This document shows, one piece after another, positions 49,343 through 57,395 of a DNA stretch of 64,000 bases (its first letter is position 1; the number at the start of each line of letters is the position of its first letter). This DNA comes from an uncultured Clostridia bacterium (GTDB lineage Bacteria; Bacillota; Dehalobacteriia; UBA4068), in the NCBI GenBank assembly GCA_944390945.1, contig CALXRV010000054.1, positions 25,390 through 89,389 on the forward strand, read 5' to 3'. A program made the translations under genes and the position numbers. Under the pieces are notes generated by a model. That model did not search any database and was not told where the DNA came from. It saw nothing but the letters and a program-made list of their open reading frames with translations.

Positions 49343-49810
49343 TCATTCCTCGCCACGCAGATAGGCCAGCACCTGACCGGCATTGGTATCCGGTTTGACG
49401 CCGGTAAAGACATGTTCAATGCACCCCTGCTCATCAATCAGGAAGGTTGTACGCACCACGCCCATCGTCACCTTGCCATAATTCTTTTTCTCCTGCCAAA
49501 CGCCGTAGGCCTGGATCGCCTGCAGTTGCGGGTCGGAAAGCAGCAAAAACGGCAGGCTATATTTATCGGCGAAGCGACGGTGTGAGGCCTGGCCGTCACG
49601 GCTGATGCCGATCACCACCGCGCCTTGTGCCAGATAATCGTCGTAGGCTGCAGCGAAAGCCTGCGCCTGCCGGGAACAGCCCGGCGTGTTATCCTTAGGA
49701 TAAAAATAGAGCACGACCTTCTTTCCGCTGAAATCTGCCAGCGAGACCGGCTGCCCATCCTGGTCAGGCAGGGTAAAGGCCGGCGCCGTCATCCCTTTTT
49801 CCAACATCAT
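49343..49810 (-). CDS. bcp: Bcp/PrxQ-type peroxiredoxin, 1-Cys
   Basis: 155-aa thioredoxin-fold peroxiredoxin that reduces peroxides. The peroxidatic cysteine is C45 in DNTPGCSRQA; position 50, where E. coli Bcp has the resolving cysteine, is Gln, so a 1-Cys mechanism or another reductant is implied. Other motifs (FYPKDNTPG, GVVRTTFLID) are typical. The ATG overlaps the yaaA stop, so it is coupled to yaaA. Confidence 0.92.
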   Translation of the reverse strand: MMLEKGMTAPAFTLPDQDGQPVSLADFSGKKVVLYFYPKDNTPGCSRQAQAFAAAYDDYLAQGAVVIGISRDGQASHRRFADKYSLPFLLLSDPQLQAIQAYGVWQEKKNYGKVTMGVVRTTFLIDEQGCIEHVFTGVKPDTNAGQVLAYLRGEE

Positions 49811-50571
49811 CTATCCTCTCCTTCCTTTTGCTCGCGTACAAAAACATATCGGCTGTCGTCCGAACGCGCAGGCTGAAACAGATAACCAAAACCGGTGAAT
49901 GCCTGCAGCTGCTCCGGCTGTTCTGCACAGCATTCTGCGGCAAAACGCGCCATTGCGCCGCGTGCCATCTTGGCATAGGTCCCTTTTTCCTGTAGCTTAC
50001 CATGCTGCCGCTCTGCAAAAACGCAGCTGATGCAGCGACAACCCGACGGCAGATATGGCAGAACAGCCCGGCTATATTCCTGCGATGCCAAGTCGATCAA
50101 GGTATCATCCTCCTGCAGCAACTGACGGCAGATCGCATCGCCCCAGAAGGCATAAAGATCTCTCTGCTCCCCTACCTGCAGTGCAGTCTGCATTTCCAGC
50201 CGGTATGGCACCACGCCATCCAGTGGCCGCAGCACGCCGTAAAGCCCGGAAAGGATCCGCAGATTGGCCTGCGCATAGGCAAGCTCCGTCTCGCTGAACA
50301 CCTGCGGCGAAAGATACTGATACTGCAGCCCCTGATAAGAAAGCAGCGCCGGCGCTACGGGATGCGCAGGATGCAGCTGCTGCAGGCGGCGATGATTGAG
50401 CGCCGCGATCTTTTCATTACAGCGCCACAGCGCCTGCAGTTCGGCAAATCCCCTCTGCTGCAGAATCTGCCATAGCTGCACCGCCTGTTGCCAAAAAACA
50501 GGCATTTCCTGCCAGGGCAGCGTATCTTCATCCGCGCGCATTTTTTTGGCTGGCGAAAGCAGAAATTTCAT
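49807..50571 (-). CDS. yaaA: YaaA/DUF328 peroxide-stress protein
   Basis: 254-aa protein of the UPF0246/YaaA family. It starts with the family signature MKFLLSPAKKM, has LSGLYGVLRPLDGVVPYRLEM near residue 108, and LIDLASQEYSRAV near 156, with IDLAS and KGTYAKMARGAMARF near the end. E. coli YaaA lowers intracellular free iron under peroxide and binds DNA. Overlaps DUF2284 upstream (ATGA) and bcp downstream, so the three genes form one coupled unit. Confidence 0.92.
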   Translation of the reverse strand: MKFLLSPAKKMRADEDTLPWQEMPVFWQQAVQLWQILQQRGFAELQALWRCNEKIAALNHRRLQQLHPAHPVAPALLSYQGLQYQYLSPQVFSETELAYAQANLRILSGLYGVLRPLDGVVPYRLEMQTALQVGEQRDLYAFWGDAICRQLLQEDDTLIDLASQEYSRAVLPYLPSGCRCISCVFAERQHGKLQEKGTYAKMARGAMARFAAECCAEQPEQLQAFTGFGYLFQPARSDDSRYVFVREQKEGEDR

Positions 50572-51146
50572 TGCATTGCTCCCCCAAACAGCAGGCAGCT
50601 GCTGAACACTAGACTACGGCGGCCATCGGAATACGGCAGACCACAGTCGTGACAGATGTCTGCCACCAGCAGGCCAAACGCCTCCATGGAAGAAATAGCG
50701 GAATCCGGATGCCGGCAAGGCGCATTCGGATATGTACAGTCTGCGCATAGCTTACAGGCGCCGGCGCCAAGCGGCAAGCAATTCGCCTCTACCAGTCGCG
50801 CAGCAGCAACGAAGGCCGCAAAACGCTGTTGATGCTGTGCCTCTGCGGCCAGCATCGCGGGTGCATCAAAATCATCACGCATTTTCGCTGCCGTCTGAAC
50901 CAACAGTCCGCTGCCATAACCGGATGCCCGTGCCGCACATTCCGCCAGACTGCCACAGCCAGGCGGACAAACCCAATTCTTTCCATATTGGTGGCAGCGA
51001 TCAGCTGCACACATTTCGCGTACAGCAGGATGAAAAACGAGTTTACTTGTATCAAGCGCCGCCATCCGTGCAAAACCAGCTTTCTCCGCCAGCCGCATGG
51101 CTGTTACCATGTCCAGCCTGCCCGCCGTCAGAGCAGCTGCCTTCAT
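50568..51146 (-). CDS. DUF2284 predicted metal-binding protein
   Basis: 192-aa cysteine-rich protein of the DUF2284 family. Conserved clusters are VREMCAADRCHQYGKNWVCPPGCGSLAEC (split: VREMCAADRCHQYGKNW, VCPPGCGSLAEC) near residues 47-75 and CKLCADCTYPNAPCRHP near 135-150. The family is thought to bind iron-sulfur or other metal, but no activity is known. ATG 51146 follows AAGGGG by 11 nt; a GTG four codons earlier abuts that site. It leads the yaaA-bcp unit. Confidence 0.85.
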   Translation of the reverse strand: MKAAALTAGRLDMVTAMRLAEKAGFARMAALDTSKLVFHPAVREMCAADRCHQYGKNWVCPPGCGSLAECAARASGYGSGLLVQTAAKMRDDFDAPAMLAAEAQHQQRFAAFVAAARLVEANCLPLGAGACKLCADCTYPNAPCRHPDSAISSMEAFGLLVADICHDCGLPYSDGRRSLVFSSCLLFGGAMQ

Positions 51147-51213
51147 TTTGTCCGACACCCCTTCTTCACCTGCTCTTTCTGCAGTTCCATCATCGGCATT
51201 GCCACGAATGCAT

Positions 51214-51242
51214 AAAGGCGCACGGGCTCATGCCCGCGCGCC
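51214..51242 (-). terminator. fba terminator
   Basis: 11-bp stem GGCGCGCGGGC / GCCCGTGCGCC (one G-U pair) with a 4-nt loop, followed by TTTATG on the minus strand, about 34 bp after the fba stop. Confidence 0.75.
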
Positions 51243-51275
51243 CTGTCTCCATGCAAACCAGCCCAGCAGCTATCA

Positions 51276-52211
51276 TCAGGCCTTATGGTCGCAGCCCAAC
51301 ACATCCACAATCTTATGGCGGACCATCTGCTTGATGTTTTCACGCGCCGGTTTCAAATACTGGCGGGGATCAAAATGATCCGGATGTTCAGCCAGATATT
51401 TACGGATCGTACCAGTCATCGCCAGACGCAGGTCAGAATCGATATTGATTTTGCAAACCGCCATCCGCGCTGCCTGACGCAGCATGTCTTCCGGTACGCC
51501 GATCGCATCCGGCATATTGCCGCCATAGGTATTGATCATGTCCACATATTCCTGCACTACCGAGCTTGCGCCATGCAATACGATGGGGAAACCGGGCAGC
51601 CTGCGGCCTACTTCTTCCAAAATATCAAAGCGCAGCTGCGGTTTGGTGCCGGGTTTGAATTTATAAGCGCCATGGCTGGTACCAATCGCAATCGCTAACG
51701 AATCGACGCCAGTACGGGAGACAAACTCCTCCACTTCGTCCGGATGCGTATAGGAAGAATCCTCTGCCGAAACATTGACATCATCTTCCACACCGGCCAA
51801 ACGACCCAGTTCACCTTCCACCACAACGCCATGTGCATGGGCATATTCCACCACCTGCTTCGTCAGGGCGATGTTTTCCTCAAAGCTGAAATGGCTGCCG
51901 TCGATCATGACCGAGGTGAAACCGCCATCGATGCAGGATTTGCACAGTTCAAACGTATCGCCATGATCCAGATGTACGCAGATCGGCAGGTTTGTTTCGA
52001 TCACAGCTGCTTCGATCAGCTTCATCAGATAAGTATGGTTGGCATACTTACGCGCACCAGCGCTGACCTGCAGGATCAGCGGCGCACTGACCTCGGCCGC
52101 GGCTTCGGTGATCCCCTGGATGATCTCCATGTTGTTGACATTGAATGCACCGATTGCATAACCGCCTTGATATGCCTTCTGGAACATTTCCGTTGAGGTT
52201 ACGATTGCCAT
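51276..52211 (-). CDS. fba: Class II fructose-1,6-bisphosphate aldolase
   Basis: 311-aa zinc-dependent aldolase of glycolysis/gluconeogenesis. Zinc and active-site motifs: VHLDHGDT near residue 80, IDGSHFSFEEN near 107, EGELGRLAG near 136, IVLHGASS near 210 and CKINIDSDLR near 260. This matches the class IIB type. AAAGGAG precedes the ATG by about 12 nt. It has its own promoter and terminator. Confidence 0.95.
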   Translation of the reverse strand: MAIVTSTEMFQKAYQGGYAIGAFNVNNMEIIQGITEAAAEVSAPLILQVSAGARKYANHTYLMKLIEAAVIETNLPICVHLDHGDTFELCKSCIDGGFTSVMIDGSHFSFEENIALTKQVVEYAHAHGVVVEGELGRLAGVEDDVNVSAEDSSYTHPDEVEEFVSRTGVDSLAIAIGTSHGAYKFKPGTKPQLRFDILEEVGRRLPGFPIVLHGASSVVQEYVDMINTYGGNMPDAIGVPEDMLRQAARMAVCKINIDSDLRLAMTGTIRKYLAEHPDHFDPRQYLKPARENIKQMVRHKIVDVLGCDHKA

Positions 52212-52268
52212 AAAGCGAGCATCTCCTTTACCGGATTTTTTATGACGCTTACCTGCTCCTATATTCTT

Positions 52269-52296
52269 ATAGTATCATATACAGCGTTAAAAGCAA
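52269..52296 (-). promoter_or_regulatory. Predicted sigma-A promoter of fba
   Basis: TTGCTT (52296-52291), 16-bp spacer, TACTAT (52274-52269) on the minus strand, about 58 bp before fba. Confidence 0.6.
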
Positions 52297-52301
52297 GTAT
52301 A

Positions 52302-52352
52302 TTTTTCCGCCCACGGAAAAAGGGCCCACCGGAAAACCGGACCAAACACGGA
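52302..52352 (-). terminator. Probable terminator after the membrane/OB protein gene
   Basis: On the minus strand a GGTCCGG / CCGG..GGCC hairpin is followed by CTTTTT, and then a small TTTTTCCG / CGGAAAAA hairpin. It separates the LytTR-linked gene from fba. Confidence 0.5.
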
Positions 52353-52398
52353 AATCTGTTCCGCCATAGCGAAAAATAAGCGACGTATTCGTCTGCTG

Positions 52399-52968
52399 TC
52401 AGCTTCCCTCCGCCAAGACCTCAATCTTGATAACATGAGCGATCACCGGCGGTGTACCGCTGCTGATCTCCCCACGATAGGTGAGTGCGACCATATCCCC
52501 AACCGCCAGCGCAGAAAAAGCCAACGGCGTTCCCTGCCGTTCAATCACGGTCTCGCCAAAAACGGCAAAGACAAATTCCCCACGGAGCTGTGCGCGGTTT
52601 TGCGACGCTCCCTTGATGCGAACGGAATTTCCCCCTTCCTCAGAACCGCTGATCGCAGTGATCTCCGCACAGAATGTCTGCGTTTCACCGCTAGCAAAAT
52701 CCTGCGCCGGCACTGCATTTTCCATACGGTCATATGCCGTATGATAACCAGCAATATAGCTGACCAGCGCAGTGCATAAAAGGATGACCATCATGGCCAG
52801 TGGCATAAACTCATGCGGCGCGGGCAAGCGGCGCTTTTTTCCGACATCAACGCCAGCAGCCAGCATCCGGTTGATACGCCGTTTATAGATTTGCAAATAG
52901 ATAATTGCCAGCCCGGCCATTACCCCCGCCGCTGCCAGGATGATAAAAAAAAGAGGAAATATAGCCAT
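52399..52968 (-). CDS. Two-TM membrane protein with an external OB-like domain
   Basis: 189-aa protein of unknown function. It has two membrane segments (residues 4-27 and 56-75), a basic loop between them (YKRRINRML ... GKKRR) and a C-terminal domain of about 105 residues rich in beta strands (ETQTFCAEITAISGSEEGG, AQLRGEFVFAVFGETVI, GDMVALTYRG) that resembles an extracytoplasmic OB fold. It lies 12 bp after the LytTR gene and is probably co-transcribed; membrane partners of such regulators often sense or modulate it. Confidence 0.65.
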   Translation of the reverse strand: MAIFPLFFIILAAAGVMAGLAIIYLQIYKRRINRMLAAGVDVGKKRRLPAPHEFMPLAMMVILLCTALVSYIAGYHTAYDRMENAVPAQDFASGETQTFCAEITAISGSEEGGNSVRIKGASQNRAQLRGEFVFAVFGETVIERQGTPLAFSALAVGDMVALTYRGEISSGTPPVIAHVIKIEVLAEGS

Positions 52969-52980
52969 ACCTGCGCCTCC

Positions 52981-53433
52981 TCAGATACCAAAAAAATCTT
53001 TAAAGCTATCATAATAACTGCGTGTCACATCAACCGTCCTGCCGTTACACAACATAAGAATGAATTTTCTGGATAGCGTCGGATGCACCCGACGGATCGC
53101 AGATCTCGCAATGATTACGGAATTACTGATGCGCAAAAAATCCTGTGGGTCCAGCTCATTTGCGATCTTGTACAACCTGTCCGAGAGCCGGTAACAACCG
53201 TCGTTGGTGAACACTTCAACCACATGCCCGAACGTTTCGATAGAAACGATCTCATCCACCGGCAGAAACACTCGCTCGTTCGTCACGCTGTCCCGAACAG
53301 CCAGATGCCTAATAAAGCACCCTCGCTCACGCAGTACCAGATCCGCCTCATCATCTATTTCAATCCCATGCGCCAAAAGCTGAGAACGGATCTCCTGCTC
53401 ATGCGCTGCGCTGACCATAAGTCTTATCTTCAA
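52981..53433 (-). CDS. LytTR-domain transcriptional regulator
   Basis: 150-aa protein without receiver domain. The N-terminal half (TTG start, residues MKIRLMVSAAHEQEIRSQLLAHGIE) is a small beta-alpha module; the C-terminal ~95 residues are a LytTR DNA-binding domain (VFLPVDEIVSIETFGHVVEVFTNDG, RLSDRLYKIANELDPQDFLRISNSVIIARSAIRRVHP, in parts). Similar short LytTR proteins pair with membrane proteins. TTG 53433 is chosen: GGGGAGG is 10 nt upstream and the predicted -10 lies just before it, so the longer frame to 53547 would start upstream of the promoter. Confidence 0.8.
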   Translation of the reverse strand: MKIRLMVSAAHEQEIRSQLLAHGIEIDDEADLVLRERGCFIRHLAVRDSVTNERVFLPVDEIVSIETFGHVVEVFTNDGCYRLSDRLYKIANELDPQDFLRISNSVIIARSAIRRVHPTLSRKFILMLCNGRTVDVTRSYYDSFKDFFGI

Positions 53434-53466
53434 CCCAGTTTTCCCTCCCCGGATGGCAGTATCCTC

Positions 53467-53495
53467 AGTATAATGCCGTCCATTCCCATACACAA
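53467..53495 (-). promoter_or_regulatory. Predicted sigma-A promoter of the LytTR operon
   Basis: TTGTGT (53495-53490), 17-bp spacer, TATACT (53472-53467) on the minus strand, about 34 bp before the TTG start. Confidence 0.7.
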
Positions 53496-53712
53496 GCCAT
53501 TGTGCATGCTTTACCCTTTTCGCGGAACAGATGACAAAGTCCGGCAAACTTCATCTCCCGCATGCCCTGCCGTTTACAGCAGCCGCCTCCGCATCCATTT
53601 TCATACTGTCTACCCTGCTACCGGATGCAGGCAAAGCTGTCTCCGCAGATAACTATGGAGATCTGTTCCTGTCTTTTATTCATTTTCTGGAAAGCCTCTT
53701 TATTGAAGGAAA
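53496..53712. other. Non-coding stretch between LytTR and a small membrane protein
   Basis: 217 bp before the terminator at 53713. A plus-strand frame (53531-53782) encodes a signal-peptide-like stretch but has no clear ribosome site, and the next gene's terminator lies inside it, so I do not call it. No other feature seen. Confidence 0.4.
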
Positions 53713-53744
53713 AGGAGCAAGGACGAAACCTGCCTTGCTCCTGG
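53713..53744 (-). terminator. Terminator of the 111-aa membrane protein gene
   Basis: 9-bp stem GGAGCAAGG / CCTTGCTCC with a 10-nt loop followed by TTTTCC on the minus strand, 35 bp after the stop at 53776. Confidence 0.7.
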
Positions 53745-53775
53745 CGGACGTTTTCTGCTGTTCAGTCCGCGGCGG

Positions 53776-54111
53776 TCAATGATTGCGTTTCTTCATGGAA
53801 AGGCTTAGCCACATCGCAGCAATACCGATGATGAGATACCCAGCGGAATACCATAAAAAGGTACGCTCGCCCGTGGCAAAGAACAGCTGCGCCCCTACGA
53901 AAAACAAACCGGCAACAATAATTGGCAGCACCCATAACCGTCTGATTTCTTTGCCTGCTGAGAAGCCGCAAGCAACGGAGAAAATGGGATTAACGGCAAA
54001 GAACAGCAACAAGCACACGATCATTCCTGCATGGTCAACGAATGCGGCCGCAAACCATGGAAAACCTATCATCAAGATAACCGCAGCTATCGTCCAAAAA
54101 ATCAACTTCAT
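53776..54111 (-). CDS. Small four-TM membrane protein, function unknown
   Basis: 111-aa protein made of four hydrophobic helices (residues 3-24, 28-48, 60-79, 88-106) with the loop GKEIRRLW between the middle pair. I recognise no family. The start follows AAGGAG by 12 nt and a terminator ends it. Composition is AT-richer than its neighbours, as is the region upstream. Confidence 0.55.
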   Translation of the reverse strand: MKLIFWTIAAVILMIGFPWFAAAFVDHAGMIVCLLLFFAVNPIFSVACGFSAGKEIRRLWVLPIIVAGLFFVGAQLFFATGERTFLWYSAGYLIIGIAAMWLSLSMKKRNH

Positions 54112-54621
54112 TATTCAAGCTTGCTCCTTACTACAGCAGATGATTTATCTTTTTCGACCGAATGAAAAACAGCAGAAATTCCAGAGCACGGCTATACGCA
54201 TAGCATACTTCGTTTATCTGCCTTGTTCCCCCAATAAGCGTCTACAGCATTGTTGCCTAAATTTAATTTACCGTAACATATTCGTCTTAGACGATCTGAA
54301 TAAATACATCTTTATCTTAAGATGGTTATATTTTGGGGAGGGCGGATCAAGTTGCTCTTTGCTCCGGCGATTGCCCAAAAGCTTTTGACAGCCTGAATTC
54401 TTTCGCTATCGCCCGGCGAATGCGGCTGCAAGCCGCCCATAAAAACAGGCGGTATATCCAGCTTTATTCTCAGGCTTGGCACGGCCAATCCCGTCCTTGC
54501 CCCGGCTGTTAACGATGGCGTTCCCGCCAGGGCTACAAAGCGTTGGCCCAAACATCCGCATTCAATCTGACGATCTATCCGCCACGGCATCCGGCGCTGA
54601 AGCAGAAAAAAGCGGCCGCTG
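54112..54621. other. Long intergenic region, AT-rich on its left, with palindromes
   Basis: 510 bp without a supported gene. The left half is unusually AT-rich. It holds TCGTCT-T-AGACGA (54283-54295 region), a 13-bp near-perfect palindrome, and CATCTT / AAGATG (54309-54326 region) hairpin. GCGGCT-GCA-AGCCGC (54423-54437 region) lies nearer the RACo gene. A minus-strand frame crosses it (54312-54863) but is only the overlap of the RACo gene region. No tRNA or sRNA recognised. Confidence 0.5.
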
Positions 54622-56136
54622 CTATCCAAAGCGCATACGACTGAGAAAATGCTTTTGGAACAGACTGTTTCCACCCAGCTCCAGCACCTGACAGCGGCTG
54701 ACCAGACGCTGTGCCTCTGCACGTGCTTCTTCCTCCAGCAGTAAAGTAGCACCATGCAAAGCCGTATTGCCCAGCGAGCAGCACTCTGCAGTCTGCGATC
54801 GCGGCAATAGGCCGATGCAGCGGGCGTCCTGCACATCCAGCGCCGCACCAAAGCTGCCGGCAATGATCATCCCGTCCAGCTGGTCAACGCAAACTCCCGT
54901 TTCTGCCAGCAAACAATCAATCGCAGCAGCAATCGCAGCTTTTGCCGTCTGCAGGCAGCGAATATCCGCCTGCGTGAAGACGATGTCTGTATCCGGCAAA
55001 CGGATCGCCGGTTTACCATCCGCCTGGGTCAGCAGCGATGTCAGCACATGTCCCGTTTGCAGCAGGCGCCCGGATGCGTCAACCGCCCCACAGCGCAACA
55101 GGGCTGCCAGCAGGGAGATCGCGCCGCTGCCGCAAATGCCGACCGCTTTCTGATTCCCTATCGTGCGGCAACGCAGCTTACCGTCTATCAATGCGACAGC
55201 ATATACCGCACCCGGCCGTGCTGCCATACCATGATATAGCCCTGCACCTTCAAAAACAGGGCCGGCCGCCGCAGAGCAGCCAAGCAGATGGCCACCATAC
55301 TGCAGCACGATCTCACCGTTTGTGCCAAGATCCAGAAAAAGCAAGTTGCGCCGTTCCCGGCCATCCATACCGGCGGCCAGCAGGCCGGCAGTAATATCCG
55401 CGCCCAAATAAGCGCCGATCACCGGCGGCAAATAGCAGGAAATATTGGGCAAAATATCCAATCTCCGGCAGCCAAAGCGTTCTGCTGGCAAAAACGGCAT
55501 TGCTGCCAAACCGCGTGTATCCGCACCAGTCAGCAGATGTAGCTCTGCCGTATTGGCGACGAGCACAGCTTCCCGGATGGCGTTTTGCGGCAAGGCGCAG
55601 GAAGCGCGCAGCTGTTCCAGAATCCGGCGCAACTGTTCCCGCTGCAGGTCACACAACAAAGCGGCATCGCCACGCAGGGCAGCGCTGATACGGCTGATCA
55701 CATCCGCACCAAAAGAGCGCTGGCAGTTGAATTCGCTGTACTCACCCAGCACAACCAGGCTATGCCTATCGACCAAGCGGCAAACAACCGTTGTCGTCCC
55801 CAGGTCGATAATCATGGCAGCCTCGCCGACCCCAGCTGAAAATGCTGGCCCCGCATTTTCCACCCCTATCTCCTCATCTTCTGCAGCAAGGTGAATGCGC
55901 CCCTCGCCATAGAGATAACAATCGCAGGCCAGCCGGACCCCTTTAGCCAAATCATCCGGCGCGAGCCATCTGCGCTCCGCCTCCGTAACAGGAGAAACAC
56001 GCCCGGAAACCACCTGCACACGGCATTTTCCACAACGATGCCTGCCACCGCAAGGCAGAGCAAAATGAATACCGCGCTGCTGCAACAATATGGCAATCTT
56101 TTCTCCGCTTCCCCCCCCGCAGATGCGGTATTCCAT
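54622..56136 (-). CDS. RACo-like corrinoid activation protein, [2Fe-2S] plus ASKHA domain (orphan)
   Basis: 504-aa protein. An N-terminal ferredoxin-like [2Fe-2S] domain has C29, C35, C38 and C71 (C-x5-C-x2-C), followed by a linker and a large ASKHA domain starting at DLGTTT (D111) and containing LFLDLGTNGEIVL near residue 268 and VGICGSGAISLL near 333. This is the layout of RACo and related proteins, which use ATP to reduce cobalt(II) corrinoid proteins in methyl transfer. No corrinoid protein or methyltransferase lies nearby, so its partner is unknown. ATG follows GGAGG by 6 nt. Confidence 0.85.
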   Translation of the reverse strand: MEYRICGGGSGEKIAILLQQRGIHFALPCGGRHRCGKCRVQVVSGRVSPVTEAERRWLAPDDLAKGVRLACDCYLYGEGRIHLAAEDEEIGVENAGPAFSAGVGEAAMIIDLGTTTVVCRLVDRHSLVVLGEYSEFNCQRSFGADVISRISAALRGDAALLCDLQREQLRRILEQLRASCALPQNAIREAVLVANTAELHLLTGADTRGLAAMPFLPAERFGCRRLDILPNISCYLPPVIGAYLGADITAGLLAAGMDGRERRNLLFLDLGTNGEIVLQYGGHLLGCSAAAGPVFEGAGLYHGMAARPGAVYAVALIDGKLRCRTIGNQKAVGICGSGAISLLAALLRCGAVDASGRLLQTGHVLTSLLTQADGKPAIRLPDTDIVFTQADIRCLQTAKAAIAAAIDCLLAETGVCVDQLDGMIIAGSFGAALDVQDARCIGLLPRSQTAECCSLGNTALHGATLLLEEEARAEAQRLVSRCQVLELGGNSLFQKHFLSRMRFG

Positions 56137-56266
56137 AACGCGCCTCCTTTTCTGCTGGCATAAATCCTGCCGTTATGTTTCGCTTATTGGGGTACATTCG
56201 CTCTCGTCTAAAAGAAACCCTGCCCAAACTATCCACAGGAAATGCTGGAAAATGAAAAATCTGCTG

Positions 56267-56295
56267 TTTACTTTCCACGCAGGCAGGTTTATACT
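56267..56295 (+). promoter_or_regulatory. Predicted sigma-A promoter of the DMT exporter gene
   Basis: TTTACT (56267-56272), 17-bp spacer, TATACT (56290-56295), 36 bp before the ATG. Confidence 0.55.
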
Positions 56296-56330
56296 GAATA
56301 TCGACACTATTTATTGCTGCGAGGTCATTC

Positions 56331-57308
56331 ATGAACACAAACAAACTTTCGATCCCAAAAGGCATGCTCTATATCCTGCTTACCACACTTATCTTCAGCA
56401 CAATGGAAGTCGCGCAGAAAATGGTCGCAGAGGATTTCTCTCCAACGCAGATTACCATGCTGCGTTTTTTAATCGGCGGTATCCTTTTGTTACCGTTTGT
56501 CATCCGGTCGCTGAAAAAGAAACATGTACACCTGAAGATGGCAGATCTGCGGCATTTTGTCATCCTGGGGCTTTTTTGCGTTGTCGTCAGCATGAGCTTT
56601 TACCAGCTCTCTGTTGAACGGATGCCCGCGTCTGTTGTTTCGGTGATTTTCTCTGGCAACCCTGTTGTTGTCTCAGTCACAGCCTGCCTGATTCTGCGCC
56701 AGCCGCTCACGAAAACAAATATCAGCGCGCTTTTATTTGATATCCTCGGCATCCTGATCATCGTCAATCCCTTTGATACCAAGCTGGACCCGCTCGGCGT
56801 TGTCTTCTTGCTGATCGCCATCCTCACTTTTTCTCTTTATTCCGTTATGGGTAAAAAATATGTTGGTCCGCTCGGCTCTCTAACGGTAACCGGGCTCAGC
56901 TTGTTAATCGGCGCGCTGGAAATGCTGTTGCTCCTGCTGATTGGCCATATCCCTCCTCTGGCCACGCTATTCAGTGGCATTGGCCTTTCCCTGTTCGCCA
57001 ACGTGCCGCTGTTTAGCGGAATTCATGCGGATAACCTGGCCGCGTTCCTTTGGATCAGCGTCGTCGTTTCCGCGGCCGGTTATTACTTTTATATGAAAGC
57101 GATTGAAGAGACATCACCGCACGAAGCTTCCCTTGTCTTTTTCTTCAAACCGGTTCTAGCTCCGCTGCTGGCGATGTGGTTACTGCAGGAACAGATCACT
57201 TTGAATATGGTCATCGCGATCTGCTGCTTTCTTATCGGCGCCCTGTTCGATATTTTACCGGGCCTGCTCCACCATCGCCGTAAAGGTAAATACACTGTGC
57301 TGCGTTGA
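56331..57308 (+). CDS. DMT-superfamily EamA exporter
   Basis: 325-aa membrane protein with ten hydrophobic helices in two homologous EamA repeats (residues about 12-140 and 160-310). Typical positions are STMEVAQKM in helix 1, FLIGGILLLPFVI in helix 2, VSVIFSGNPVVVSVTA in repeat 1 and AGYYFYMKAIEETSPHEASLVFFFKPVLAPLLAM (two parts) in repeat 2. Such proteins export small metabolites or amino acids; substrate unknown. Start follows a GAGG by 6 nt; promoter and terminator flank it. Confidence 0.85.
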   Translation: MNTNKLSIPKGMLYILLTTLIFSTMEVAQKMVAEDFSPTQITMLRFLIGGILLLPFVIRSLKKKHVHLKMADLRHFVILGLFCVVVSMSFYQLSVERMPASVVSVIFSGNPVVVSVTACLILRQPLTKTNISALLFDILGILIIVNPFDTKLDPLGVVFLLIAILTFSLYSVMGKKYVGPLGSLTVTGLSLLIGALEMLLLLLIGHIPPLATLFSGIGLSLFANVPLFSGIHADNLAAFLWISVVVSAAGYYFYMKAIEETSPHEASLVFFFKPVLAPLLAMWLLQEQITLNMVIAICCFLIGALFDILPGLLHHRRKGKYTVLR

Positions 57309-57340
57309 TTCAAGCAAAGCGATATCCAATCTCTATCTGA

Positions 57341-57380
57341 CATAAAGAAAGACCGCTCCTTCGGGCGGTCTTTCTTTATG
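57341..57380. terminator. Bidirectional terminator after DMT and cyclophilin genes
   Basis: Very strong stem of 16 bp, CATAAAGAAAGACCGC / GCGGTCTTTCTTTATG, with a short loop containing TTCG. T-rich on both strands, between the convergent DMT gene and the cyclophilin gene. Confidence 0.92.
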
Positions 57381-57395
57381 TCGTCAGGCTGGTTT

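Noticed and set aside
53531..53782. Plus-strand 83-codon frame with a signal-peptide-like N-terminus
   Set aside because: No clear ribosome site or promoter. The stem of a minus-strand terminator (53714-53741) lies inside it, and it overlaps the stop of the neighbouring gene.
54312..54863. Minus-strand 183-codon frame overlapping the end of the RACo gene
   Set aside because: Overlaps the RACo coding region in another frame and continues into a non-coding spacer without a family match or start signals.
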